The notes under the pieces are model-generated. The model made no database searches. It had not been told where the DNA came from and worked only from the letters and a program-made list of their open reading frames with translations. Positions 33,444 through 42,503 of a DNA stretch of 64,000 bases are shown here, piece by piece; the stretch's first letter is position 1; every line of letters begins with the position of its first letter. The DNA lies in assembly GCF_900188445.1 (NCBI RefSeq), contig NZ_FZOR01000004.1, forward strand, positions 227,983 to 291,982. Reading direction: 5' to 3'. The translations under genes were made by a program, and so were the position numbers. This DNA is from Actinomadura meyerae. GTDB taxonomy: Bacteria; Actinomycetota; Actinomycetes; Streptosporangiales; Streptosporangiaceae.

Positions 33444-36400
33444 ATGGACATGACGGGGCCGGAAACGACGGCCGCTGACGACACCGTGGGGAACGATCGC
33501 GCGGGGGAGGGCGAGAGCGCGTGGGAGGTGCCGGCCGCGTGGCGGGCACTGATCCATCCGCGCCGCGACCGGTCCGCGCGCCCGGCGGTCCGGACCGACG
33601 CCGACGCGCCGCACCGGATGCGGGCACTGCTGGACGGCGTGCGCGGCCGCGTCGAGGAGGTGCTGGCCCTGCCCGGCACGACGCCCGCGCCGGCCGAGCA
33701 CGCCCGCGCCTACCTCGGCGGCGCGCCCGACCCGCTCGGCGCGGCGGTGGTCGCCGACGTCGCCGTCGCCGTGGGCGGGCTGGCCCAGATCGGCGGCGAG
33801 CCTCCGTTCCTCGACGCGTGGGCCGCCGAGCACGGCCTGCCGTTCGCGGCCTGCGCCTACGCGGAGGAGCCGACGATCAGGGTCGACTACCTCCAGGCCG
33901 GACGGCAGCGGACGTGGAAGGGCGTCCGAGAGTGGGATCCCATCGACGCCATCGGGGGCTGGTGGACGAACGAGAAGGAGGCCCGTCACCTGCGCGCGCT
34001 GCTCGCCACCGCCGCCGACGACGTCTACGCCGAGGCGGTCGAGCGGCTGGCGTCCCACCGGCGGACGCCCCCGCAGCGGCTCGTCGCCTCCTACCTGGCG
34101 CCGACCCGGCGGGACTGGGTGGACGAGCTGTGCGCCGACCCCGAGATCGAGGCCATGCCCCCCGAGGCCGAGCCGCGCTGGATGCTGTTCTGCTCACTCG
34201 GCGACCCGGGCCAGGTCGACGCCGGCCGCTTCCCTCTCGGCTACCGCGACCGTGCGCAGAGCGTCCTCGCGACCCTCGTCGAGGGCGTCGGGCCCGCGGG
34301 TGCGGCGCCGCTGATCGCCGGGGCGCTCGACGGGCGGTACCTCTCGGCCGATGCCAAGCGGACCATCCTGCGGGTCCTCGCCGCGCTGCCCGCCGATGGG
34401 GCGTTCCAGGCGCTCATCGACCGGATCGGCGACCGCCTCGTCCCGCCCGTCCTGCAGACCGCCGCCCAGTCCTTCCCCGCGCGCGCGTTGCGGCTGCTGG
34501 CCGCGTCGGCCGCCGAGCCGGGGGTCGAGCCGGTCCTGCGGCGGCTCGTCCTCACCCATCCCGAGCTGCTGGAGGAGATGCTGCCGGGGTTGCCGGAGGA
34601 GTCCCGAGCGGTGATCGAGCAACTCCGCGGCACCGGCTCCCGCGTCCCGGAGGCTCCGCCGGAGGCGCTGCCTCCGCTGCTCACCGCCCCGCCGTGGACC
34701 CGGCCCCGGTCGAAGTCCAAGCCCGCCGTCGTCAAGGACGTGCCCGCGCCCGGCATCCGCTCGATCGCCTGGGAGCCGGGGGAGCGCGATGCCTGGCGGT
34801 CCGGCGGGCGGCGGACCGACCGGAGGTACTGGGAGGCCGAGGCCGAGAAGTTCCGCACGCAGCAACTGGCGCCCTATCAGCAGATCGCGCTCTTCGTGGA
34901 GGCGCCCGAGGAACTGGTGCGCCCGCTGCTCGCCGGCTGGAAGCCGCAGGTGTCGTGGGGGATGGAGAGGGTCGGCCCCGCCATCGCGGCCCGGTTCGAG
35001 CTCGACGCGCTCGGGGTCGTCACCGAGCTGGCGCGGCTGGATCCCACGAACTGCGGCCGGGTCCTGCTGCCCTACCTGAGCGACGAGGTCGCGCTGCTCA
35101 TGGCCGACTGGCTGGCCCGTCTCAAGCAGGCGGGGAAGACGGCGCGCGCCTGGTTCGGCCGGCACGGTCTCGCCGCCGTCCCGGCCCTGCTGCCGGACGC
35201 GCTCGGCAAGGCCGGCGCGGCCCGCCGCGCCGCCGAGAACGCGCTGCGCCTCATCGCCGAGCGGCACGGGGCCGAGGCCGTCGCGGCGGCGGCCCGCGCC
35301 CACGACGAGCGGGCCGCCGCGCCGGTCGAGGCGCTGCTGTCCGCCGACCAGCTCGACGTCCTGCCCGCGAAGATCCCGGCCACCGCGGGCTGGGCCGACG
35401 CGCGCCTGCTCCCGCAGCTCCTGCTCCGCGACCGCGCGCACGCCCTCCCGGCCGCCGCCGCGCAGCACGTGGTCACGATCCTCGCGATGTCCAAGCCCGG
35501 CGAGGAGTACGCGGGGACGGGCGTCGTCCGCGAGCTGTGCGACCCCGGCTCGCTCGCCCGGTTCGGCTGGGCGCTGTTCCGCGCGTGGGAGGAGCAGGGC
35601 GCGCCGTCCAAGGAGGGGTGGGCGCTGACGCAGCTCGGCCTGACCGGCGACGACGGCACGGTCCGCGACCTGACCCCGCTGATCCGGGCCTGGCCCGGCG
35701 CCGGCGGCCACGCCAAGGCCGTCACCGGCCTCGACGTGCTCGCCGCCATCGGCACCGACGTCGCTCTCATGCACCTGCACGGCATCGCGCAGCGCGTGAA
35801 GTTCAAGGGGCTGAAGGGCAGGGCGCAGGAGAAGATCGAGGAGGTCGCCGCCGGGCTCGGCCTGACGTCCGAGCAGCTCGCCGACCGCCTCGTCCCCGAC
35901 TTCGGGCTGGACGCCGACGGCGGCATGGTGCTCGACTACGGGCCGCGCCGCTTCAGGGTCGGTTTCGACGAGCAGCTCAAGCCGTTCGTGATGGACGAGG
36001 ACGGCAAGCGCCGCAAGGCCCTCCCCAAACCGGGCGCCAAGGACGATCCCGAGCTCGCGCCCGCCGCCTACAAGGCGTTCGCCGGCCTCAAGAAGGACGT
36101 GCGGACCGCCGCCGCCGACCAGATCCGCCGCCTGGAGGCGTGCATGGTGGCGCGCCGCCGCTGGCCGGCGGGCGAGTTCACCGAGCTGCTGGCCGGGCAT
36201 CCGCTCGTCCGGCACATCGTCCGGCGCCTGGTCTGGCTCGCCATCGATGGTGAGACCGACGGTGAGAGCGACGGCGAGCCCGGCGGCGGCAAGGTGACCG
36301 CGTTCCGCGTCGCCGAGGACGGCACGTTCGCCGACGTGGACGACGACGTCCTCACCATCCCCGACTCGGCGGCCGTCGGCATCGCGCATCCCATCGACCT

Positions 36401-36848
36401 CGGTTCCGCCGTCGGCGACTGGGCGGGCGTCTTCGCCGACTACGAGATCCTGCAGCCGTTCCCGCAGCTCGGCCGGCCCGTCCACCGCCTGACCGGCGAG
36501 CAGCGCGCGTCCGGCCGGCTGGCCGAGCTCGAGGGGCGGACGGTTCCGTTCGGCAAGCTCCTCGGGCTCACGTCGCGCGGCTGGCGGCGCGGCGAGCCGA
36601 TGGACGCCGGGGTCGAGTGCTGGATCTCCCGGAGCCTGCCCGGCGGCCGGTACCTCGTGATCTCCCTCGACCCCGGCATCCCGGTGGGGATCCCCAGCGA
36701 CTTCTCCGACCAGACGCTGGAGAAGGTCGGCCTGGCCTCGCGTCCCGACCAGTTCTGGATGGGCCGCGGGGAGCCGACCGGGACGTTCGCCGACCTCGAC
36801 CCGGTGACCGCGTCGGAGATCCTCGCCGACCTCGCGACCCTGACCTGA
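33444..36848 (+). CDS. DUF4132 (MolR-like) protein, paralogue A
   Basis: 1134 residues, soluble. The N-terminal half looks like HEAT/armadillo-type helical repeats (repeated LP...RALRLLAA and PLLAGWKPQ... units). The DUF4132 core lies about 800-1010, with MVLDYGPRRFRVGFDEQLKPFV and LPKPGAKDDPELAPAAY. The C-terminal region ends with FADYEILQPFPQLGRPVH and a beta-rich tail. Homologues include E. coli MolR/YehI, historically linked to molybdate regulation but without established function. Start ATG follows a leaderless-type TACCGT box. Followed by a shorter paralogue (B) in the same operon; a 228-base stretch is nearly identical to paralogue C, suggesting gene conversion. Confidence 0.82.
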   Translation: MDMTGPETTAADDTVGNDRAGEGESAWEVPAAWRALIHPRRDRSARPAVRTDADAPHRMRALLDGVRGRVEEVLALPGTTPAPAEHARAYLGGAPDPLGAAVVADVAVAVGGLAQIGGEPPFLDAWAAEHGLPFAACAYAEEPTIRVDYLQAGRQRTWKGVREWDPIDAIGGWWTNEKEARHLRALLATAADDVYAEAVERLASHRRTPPQRLVASYLAPTRRDWVDELCADPEIEAMPPEAEPRWMLFCSLGDPGQVDAGRFPLGYRDRAQSVLATLVEGVGPAGAAPLIAGALDGRYLSADAKRTILRVLAALPADGAFQALIDRIGDRLVPPVLQTAAQSFPARALRLLAASAAEPGVEPVLRRLVLTHPELLEEMLPGLPEESRAVIEQLRGTGSRVPEAPPEALPPLLTAPPWTRPRSKSKPAVVKDVPAPGIRSIAWEPGERDAWRSGGRRTDRRYWEAEAEKFRTQQLAPYQQIALFVEAPEELVRPLLAGWKPQVSWGMERVGPAIAARFELDALGVVTELARLDPTNCGRVLLPYLSDEVALLMADWLARLKQAGKTARAWFGRHGLAAVPALLPDALGKAGAARRAAENALRLIAERHGAEAVAAAARAHDERAAAPVEALLSADQLDVLPAKIPATAGWADARLLPQLLLRDRAHALPAAAAQHVVTILAMSKPGEEYAGTGVVRELCDPGSLARFGWALFRAWEEQGAPSKEGWALTQLGLTGDDGTVRDLTPLIRAWPGAGGHAKAVTGLDVLAAIGTDVALMHLHGIAQRVKFKGLKGRAQEKIEEVAAGLGLTSEQLADRLVPDFGLDADGGMVLDYGPRRFRVGFDEQLKPFVMDEDGKRRKALPKPGAKDDPELAPAAYKAFAGLKKDVRTAAADQIRRLEACMVARRRWPAGEFTELLAGHPLVRHIVRRLVWLAIDGETDGESDGEPGGGKVTAFRVAEDGTFADVDDDVLTIPDSAAVGIAHPIDLGSAVGDWAGVFADYEILQPFPQLGRPVHRLTGEQRASGRLAELEGRTVPFGKLLGLTSRGWRRGEPMDAGVECWISRSLPGGRYLVISLDPGIPVGIPSDFSDQTLEKVGLASRPDQFWMGRGEPTGTFADLDPVTASEILADLATLT

Positions 36849-36888
36849 GGGCGACCCCGACCTGAGGAAGGCCCCGACCTGAGGAAGA
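36838..36888 (+). repeat. 17-bp tandem repeat spanning the stop of DUF4132 gene A
   Basis: Three copies of a 17-base unit: CCCTGACCTGAGGGCGA, CCCCGACCTGAGGAAGG, CCCCGACCTGAGGAAGA. The first carries the real stop codon, the others lie in the 3' spacer. Same type of stop-spanning duplication as at 26941-26994. Confidence 0.85.
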
Positions 36889-36910
36889 CCACGAGTTGAG
36901 AGAGAGCAGC

Positions 36911-39070
36911 ATGGAAGTGCCGAAGGCGCTGCTGGAACCGCCGTGGGCGCGCAAGCCCGCCGCGCCCCGGTCCGGCGGCGAGCCGGTCCTCGTACCGGGC
37001 CTCGAAGCGCCGGGCGGCCGCGAGCTCCGCTGGGCTCCGGGTGAGCGCGAGGAATGGGCCGCGGGACGGGTCTACGAATCCTGGCCGGACGACGGATGGG
37101 ACGAGGCCGCCGCGGAGTTCCGGGACGGCCGGATGAGCTACGAGCCCACCCGCGCCGGGTTTCTCGCGCGGGCGCCCGAGCACCTCGCCCGTCCGCTGCT
37201 GGCCGGGTGGCAGCCGAAGGTGACGTGGGACTTCGCCCACTCGCTGCGGCCGATCGTCGCCCGCTTCGAGACCGATGCCTGGGACGTGGCGTTCCGGCTC
37301 GCCAAGCAGAACCCGCACGGGACGGGCCCGGTGCTGATGCCGTTCCTGTCCGCCGACGTCGCCCGGCTGGTGGCGGACTGGCTGTACCGGCTCAAGTCGG
37401 CGCAGCGCCTCGCCGCGGCCTGGTTCGACCGGCACGGCCTCGCGGCCGTCCCGTACCTGGTGCCGGACGCGCTCGGCAAGCGCGTCGGCCCCCGCCGCAA
37501 CGCGGTCAAGGCGCTGCTGACCATCGAGGGCGACGTCGCCGGGGCCGCCCGCGTCCACGGGGACGAGGCCGCCGCCGCGGTCGCCGCCCTGCTCGCCGAA
37601 GCTCCGGCCTCGGCCGCGCCCGCCCAGCCCCCGTACAAGCCGCCGCCCCTCCCCGCGTGGCTGGACGTGGGCGCGCTGCCCCCGCCGAAGCTGAAGGGCG
37701 GCGGGGAACTGCCGCCCGAGGCGATCCGGACGCTGCTGCTCGCGCTGACGGTGCCGGACGGCCGCGGCATCGACGTCGCCTCGATCGTGGACGCCGCCGC
37801 CGGCGCGTGCGAGCCGGAGTCGCTCACCGCGCTGTCGTGGGCGCTGTTCGAGGCGTGGGAGGCGGCGCGCCTCCCCGGCCGCAGCGGGTTCGTGCTGTCC
37901 ATGCTCGGACGGTTCGGCGACGACGAGACCGCGCGCCGCCTCACCCCGCACATCAAGAGCTGGCCCGGCATGCCCGGCGGGCACGGCCGCGCCGTGCACG
38001 GGCTCGGCGTCCTCGTCCAGATCGGCGGCGACACCGCCCTCGCGCAGCTCGACGGCATCGCGCGGAAGGCGAAGTACAAGGGGCTGAAGGCCGAGGCGGC
38101 CCGCAGGCTGGCGTTCGCGGCGAAGCGCCGCGGCCTCACCACCGAGCAGCTCGCCGACCGCCTCGTCCCGGACTTCGGCCTGGACTCCGCCGGCGCGCTC
38201 GTCCTCGACTACGGTCCGCGCCGGTTCACCGTCGGCTTCGACGAGCAGCTCAAGCCGACCGTCGCGGACGAGAGCGGCAAGGCCCGCACGTCGCTCCCCA
38301 AGCCGGGCGCGAAGGACGACCCCGAGCTGGCGCCCGCCGCCCACCGGCGGTTCGCGGAGCTGAAGAAGGAACTGCGCGCCGTGGCGTCCGTGCAGGTCGC
38401 CCGGCTGGAGTCGGCCATGGTCACGGGCCGGGAGTGGACCGCCGCCGAGTTCGCCGACTTCGTCGTCGGCCATCCGCTGATGAGACATCTCGCGCGGCGC
38501 CTGGTCTGGCTGAGCGGCGACCGGTCCTTCCGCGTCGCCGAGGACCTGACGTTCGCCGGCGTGGACGACGAAGCGGTGAAGCCCCCCGAGGCGGCGGTAC
38601 GGGTCGCCCACCCGCTGCACCTCGGCGCAACCGTGGACGCGTGGGTCGAGGTGTTCGCCGACTACGAGATCCTGCAGCCGTTCCCGCAGCTCGGGCGGCC
38701 CGTCCACACCCTCGCCGGGGGCGAGGGCGCGAACGGCAGGCTGGCCCGCTTCGAGGGCCTGACCGTCCCGACAGGGAGGCTCCTCGGCCTCACCCGGTCG
38801 GGCTGGAGGCGGGGCGCGCCGCAGGACAACGGGATCGAGCGCTGGATGTCCTGGACGCTCGCCCCGGGCGCGACCGTCGTGCTCGACCTGAACCCCGGGA
38901 TCGCCGTCGGGTACACCGACCTGCATCCCGAGCAGACGATCGAGCACGTCTGGATCGGCACGTCGGCGGGCGACTACGCGCCGTCCCTCGTCGTCGAGAA
39001 CGGCTTCGCGGACCTCGACCCGGTCCTCGTCTCCGAACTCCTCGCCGACCTGACGTCCCTGAGCCCCTAG
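36911..39070 (+). CDS. DUF4132 protein, N-terminally short paralogue B
   Basis: 719 residues. It aligns with paralogues A and C only from their middle onward: the N-terminus MEVPKALLEPPWARKP corresponds to about residue 410 of A (LLTAPPWTRP). The DUF4132 core (LVLDYGPRRFTVGFDEQLKPTV, LPKPGAKDDPELAPAAH) and the FADYEILQPFPQLGRPVH tail are kept. It is thus a tandem copy lacking the first HEAT-like block, and more diverged in DNA than A is from C. Start ATG chosen for GAGAGAGAG just upstream; a start five codons earlier is possible. Probably cotranscribed with A. Confidence 0.8.
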   Translation: MEVPKALLEPPWARKPAAPRSGGEPVLVPGLEAPGGRELRWAPGEREEWAAGRVYESWPDDGWDEAAAEFRDGRMSYEPTRAGFLARAPEHLARPLLAGWQPKVTWDFAHSLRPIVARFETDAWDVAFRLAKQNPHGTGPVLMPFLSADVARLVADWLYRLKSAQRLAAAWFDRHGLAAVPYLVPDALGKRVGPRRNAVKALLTIEGDVAGAARVHGDEAAAAVAALLAEAPASAAPAQPPYKPPPLPAWLDVGALPPPKLKGGGELPPEAIRTLLLALTVPDGRGIDVASIVDAAAGACEPESLTALSWALFEAWEAARLPGRSGFVLSMLGRFGDDETARRLTPHIKSWPGMPGGHGRAVHGLGVLVQIGGDTALAQLDGIARKAKYKGLKAEAARRLAFAAKRRGLTTEQLADRLVPDFGLDSAGALVLDYGPRRFTVGFDEQLKPTVADESGKARTSLPKPGAKDDPELAPAAHRRFAELKKELRAVASVQVARLESAMVTGREWTAAEFADFVVGHPLMRHLARRLVWLSGDRSFRVAEDLTFAGVDDEAVKPPEAAVRVAHPLHLGATVDAWVEVFADYEILQPFPQLGRPVHTLAGGEGANGRLARFEGLTVPTGRLLGLTRSGWRRGAPQDNGIERWMSWTLAPGATVVLDLNPGIAVGYTDLHPEQTIEHVWIGTSAGDYAPSLVVENGFADLDPVLVSELLADLTSLSP

Positions 39071-39095
39071 ACCCCGATCGTCCGGACCCGACCGG

Positions 39096-40361
39096 CTAGA
39101 CGAAGCGGCTGCTCGGCACCGGGCCGGGGGAGTGCACCGCGTCCCTCGGCCCGGTCCGCCAGTGATCGCGCACGCGGCTCACCATCCCCGCGAGCACCTC
39201 GTCGGGGTCCGGCGGCGCGCCCTCGTCCTCGGCCGCCTCGGGCGCCGCCCGGACGATCTCGGCGGCCAGCTCCTCCACGGGGCGGTCGTCCGGCGGCACG
39301 GTCTCCGTCCCGCCCTCGGGCGCCATCCGCAGCCGCTCGCCCCACGGCGACTTCACGACCTGGTGCAGGAACCCGGTCACGTCGGCGCTCGCCACCGGCG
39401 GGTCGGTCCAGCAGGACGCGTGCTCGAACAGCACCTGGCCCTCGGCCCGCTCCCACAGGCCCCGGGCACGGGCCTCGTCCAGCTCGGTCTCGTTCAGGTC
39501 GTAGGCGACGACGAGCACATCGGGGCGGCCGGGCGCGAACGGCTCGGCGGTCAGCCCGAACAGCCGCGCCGCCGCCAGCCCGAGGATCGTGCTCGACCGG
39601 TCGGGGAGCAGCCCGACCGACGCCGGCCGCAGCCCGGCGGCGTCCAGGACGAGGCGCAGCCGGTCGAGGCTCCGCCGGCACATCCCGAAATCATCGGACA
39701 TGTAGGCGAACCGCCCTGTCATGCCGTCCTCGAACCCGTACGGCGAGATCGTGGCGAGGAAGCCCCCGGTGAGCGCGAAGTGCCAGCCGCGCAGGTCCCG
39801 CGCGTCCAGCGGGGAGACGGCCCGCACCGCCCCGGCCCGCGCGATCATCCGGGCGAGCCGGTCGCGGGCGGGCAGCCACCGCTCGTCCTCGGGTGCCGGG
39901 AGCTCCGCCGCCTCCCGTTCCGCCCGCTCGGCGTCCCCGGAGAACAGCGCGTTGTAGGCGAGCAGGTACCGCGCGGGCCACGGATCGAGCGCGCCGGCCC
40001 GCGGTTCGAGGACGGCGACCGCCTCGGCGTGCCGGTTCTCCCGCTCCAGCGCGGAGACGAACTCCATGACGAGCACGGGCTCGTCCGGCATCAGTTCCAC
40101 TGCCCGCCGCAGCGCGGGGATGGCGAGGAACGGGATGCCGCGCTCGATGCACGCGTAGCCGAAGTCGTAGAGCTGCTGCGGTCCCTGCTCGCGGGCCATC
40201 GCCTTCGCCGCGTCCCGCATGTCGTCGAATCCGGACAGCTCGGCCGCGCCCTCCATGAGCCGCGCGATCTCGCGCAGTTCCATGCCGTCGGCGTTGAACC
40301 GCAGATGCCGGATCAGCCCGGCGATGTCGCCGCTTTCCAGAAGTGCCCGCGCGTCGCTCAT
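39096..40361 (-). CDS. TPR-containing hypothetical protein
   Basis: 421 residues, no signal or membrane segments. The N-terminal third contains helical repeats resembling TPRs (FGYACIERGIPFLAIPALRRAVELMPDEPVLVMEFVSALERENRHAEAVAVLEP). The middle and C-terminal part (GWHFALTGGFLATISPYGFEDGMTGRF, PDVLVVAYDLNETE, EGQVLFEHASCWTDPPVASADVTGFLHQ) is not recognised but looks like a globular alpha/beta domain. It is convergent with DUF4132 gene B (25 bases) and sits within the DUF4132 cluster, so a link to that system is possible but unproven. Confidence 0.7.
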   Translation of the reverse strand: MSDARALLESGDIAGLIRHLRFNADGMELREIARLMEGAAELSGFDDMRDAAKAMAREQGPQQLYDFGYACIERGIPFLAIPALRRAVELMPDEPVLVMEFVSALERENRHAEAVAVLEPRAGALDPWPARYLLAYNALFSGDAERAEREAAELPAPEDERWLPARDRLARMIARAGAVRAVSPLDARDLRGWHFALTGGFLATISPYGFEDGMTGRFAYMSDDFGMCRRSLDRLRLVLDAAGLRPASVGLLPDRSSTILGLAAARLFGLTAEPFAPGRPDVLVVAYDLNETELDEARARGLWERAEGQVLFEHASCWTDPPVASADVTGFLHQVVKSPWGERLRMAPEGGTETVPPDDRPVEELAAEIVRAAPEAAEDEGAPPDPDEVLAGMVSRVRDHWRTGPRDAVHSPGPVPSSRFV

Positions 40362-40395
40362 GGCGGGACACGCTACAGCGGCGGGCCCCGCTCGT

Positions 40396-41499
40396 TCACA
40401 CCGTTTTCTCCAGGGCTTGCAGAACGTCCGCCACGAGATCCCCGGTGTTCTCGACGCCGACCGAGAAACGGATGAAACCTGGCTCCACGGCGTCGCCGCC
40501 CCAGCGGCCCCGCCGTTCCGCGGAACTGTGCACGCTGCCGAAACTCGTGGCCTGCATGACGAGCCGCAACGCGCCGAGGAACCGCTCGGCCTCGGCCTCG
40601 CCCGGCAGCGTGAACGACACCACGCAGCCGAACCGGCGCATCTGCCGGGCCCCTATCTCGTGCGACGGGTCGTCCGGCAGCCCCGGATACCTGAGCCCGG
40701 AGACCCGTCCCCGCAGCGCCTCGGCCAGCGCCATCGCGTTGGCGGCCTGCCGCTCCAGCCGCAGTTCCAGCGTGGCGAGCGACCGATGCGCCAACCATGC
40801 CTCCATCGGACCGGGAACGGCGCCCACCGTCTTACGCCAGAACCGCACCTCGTCGGCCAGCCGCGGATCCCGGGTCGCGACGTGCCCGAGAAGCAGGTCC
40901 CCGTGCCCGCTCAACGCCTTGGTATCGCTCGCGACGGAGAAATCGGCGCCCAGATCCAGGGGCCGCTGCCCCAGGGGAGTGGCAAGGGTGTTGTCCACCG
41001 CCACCAGGGCGCCCGCGGCATGCGCGGCCTCGGCGATCCGCGCGATATCGCACACGTCAAGGCGCGGATTGGACGGCGTTTCCAGCCACACCAGGCGCGC
41101 CCCGTCCACGAGGGCGAGCTGCGCGTCCCCGCCGGTGGGCGCCATTCGCACTTCCGCCCCGTAGGACTCCAGCCGCTCTTTCAGCTGCCGCGTCGCCATG
41201 TAGCAGTCGTCGGGCAGGACGACCACATCGCCCGCCCGCACCTGCGACAGGACGACGGCCGCGACGGCCGCCATTCCCGACGAGAACGAAACGACCTCGG
41301 CGCCGCCTTCGAGTTCGCCGATCGCCCGTTCCAGCAGCGTCCACGTCGGATTGGAATCGCGCCCGTAGGCGTAGGGCCCGCTCGGCTCGCCGGCCAGATG
41401 GTAATGCGCCGCGAAGACCGGCCCCGGCAGCCCCGGCGCGAAATTCTCCGCCTCCGGCCGCCCGGCCCCCACCGCCAGCGTCCCGTCCCCGATCGTCAC
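40396..41499 (-). CDS. cystathionine gamma-lyase-like PLP enzyme
   Basis: 367 residues from GTG 41499, chosen for GGGAGGGG just upstream; the frame stays open 22 codons further. Cys/Met-metabolism PLP-dependent fold type I: PYAYGRDSNPTWTLLERAIGELEGG, VVSFSSGMAAVAAVV, LVWLETPSNPRLDVCDI, VAVDNTLATPLGQRPLDLGADFSVASDTKALSGHGDLLLG (PLP Lys in DTKALSGH) and a C-terminal SFGSVHSSAERR / FIRFSVGVENTGDLVADV. Members break cystathionine or methionine or swap thiol groups. It is metabolically unrelated to its neighbours; 34 bases from the TPR gene downstream. Confidence 0.87.
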   Translation of the reverse strand: MTIGDGTLAVGAGRPEAENFAPGLPGPVFAAHYHLAGEPSGPYAYGRDSNPTWTLLERAIGELEGGAEVVSFSSGMAAVAAVVLSQVRAGDVVVLPDDCYMATRQLKERLESYGAEVRMAPTGGDAQLALVDGARLVWLETPSNPRLDVCDIARIAEAAHAAGALVAVDNTLATPLGQRPLDLGADFSVASDTKALSGHGDLLLGHVATRDPRLADEVRFWRKTVGAVPGPMEAWLAHRSLATLELRLERQAANAMALAEALRGRVSGLRYPGLPDDPSHEIGARQMRRFGCVVSFTLPGEAEAERFLGALRLVMQATSFGSVHSSAERRGRWGGDAVEPGFIRFSVGVENTGDLVADVLQALEKTV

Positions 41500-41603
41500 T
41501 CGCCCCTCCCGGAAGATCTCTGTCGCGCCCGCCCCGCGGATCACGCTACGCCGTGCCACCCGCACGCCCCGGCGGCGGCCCCACGCCGGCGGGCGGGGAC
41601 CCG

Positions 41604-42503
41604 TCAGGCGTCGCGGAGGGAGTCGGCGATGCTCCGGGCGACCTCGGACTCCTCGATGCGGCCGAGGGCTTCGAGGGCGACCGACTTGTTGTAGTGGTCG
41701 TTCCAGGAGTCGGGGCCGTTGTCGATGGCGTAGTCGATGACGGGCAGGGCCTCCTCGTAGCGGCCGAGCTTGACCAGGGCCGCGCCCTTCACGCTGTGGG
41801 CGCTCGCCAGGTGGTACTGGCCGGCGCCGACGGCGGTACCGGAGGTGAGGAGGGCGATCGCCTGGTCGATGGCCGCGAGCGCCTCGGCGTCGCGGCCGGA
41901 GTCCATGAGGAGGACCGCCCGGTTGACCTGCGGCGCGGGGTAGCGGGGCTGGACGGCGATGGTCTCCTCGTATGCGGCGAGCGCCTCCGCCACGCGCTCC
42001 ATCATGGACAGCGCGCGGGCCTTCTCGAAGCGGGACGGCACGTCGGACGGGTTGAGCCGGATCGCCTCGTCGAAGGCGGCGAGCGCCTCGGCGGGGCGGC
42101 CGGAGTCGAGGAGGGCGACGCCGCGCCAGTGGTGGGCGGTGGCGTACCCGGGGCGGAGCCGGACGGCCTCGTCCAGCTCCCGCAGCGCGTCCGCGAACCG
42201 GCCGGACTCGATCGCGCTGACCGCCCGGTCGTGGTGCTCGACCTCGGCGGGCCGGGGGCGGCCGCTGAGCTGCTCCAGCCTGCGGCCCGGGACGAGCTTC
42301 CCGCCGCAGTGGGCGCAGCGGGGCGCGCGGAACACCGAGCCCGGGGCGTGGCAGCGGTCGCAGAAGTTCTTCCCGCAGTCGCCGCAGATCATGAACTCGA
42401 TCGCGAAGCCCTCGGGGTCGTTGCGGGCGACCGGGTTGCCGCCCGGCACCTTGGACACCGAGATGAGGCGCGTGCAGGCCCAGCCGGAGCAGCTGAGGAT
42501 CAT
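41604..42503 (-). CDS. zinc-binding tetratricopeptide-repeat protein
   Basis: 299 residues. The N-terminal cysteine cluster (CSGWAC, then ICGDCGKNFCDRCH and APRCAHCGGKLVPG; about 5-70) resembles a B-box/FYVE-like zinc module. At least four TPR units follow (AVSAIESGRFADALRELDEAVRLRPGYATAHHWRGVALLDSGRPAEALAAFDEAIRLNPSDVPSR and onward, ending VKLGRYEEALPVIDYAI). It is likely a protein-interaction adaptor. Its ATG overlaps the stop of the kinase-WD40 gene (ATGA), so the two are translationally coupled and probably work together. Confidence 0.82.
   Translation of the reverse strand: MILSCSGWACTRLISVSKVPGGNPVARNDPEGFAIEFMICGDCGKNFCDRCHAPGSVFRAPRCAHCGGKLVPGRRLEQLSGRPRPAEVEHHDRAVSAIESGRFADALRELDEAVRLRPGYATAHHWRGVALLDSGRPAEALAAFDEAIRLNPSDVPSRFEKARALSMMERVAEALAAYEETIAVQPRYPAPQVNRAVLLMDSGRDAEALAAIDQAIALLTSGTAVGAGQYHLASAHSVKGAALVKLGRYEEALPVIDYAIDNGPDSWNDHYNKSVALEALGRIEESEVARSIADSLRDA

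Noticed and set aside
36911..39070. Paralogue B as a frameshifted remnant of a full-length DUF4132 gene
   Set aside because: The frame is intact for 719 codons with preserved motifs, a plausible start and ribosome-binding purines; no matching N-terminal half is found upstream in another frame.
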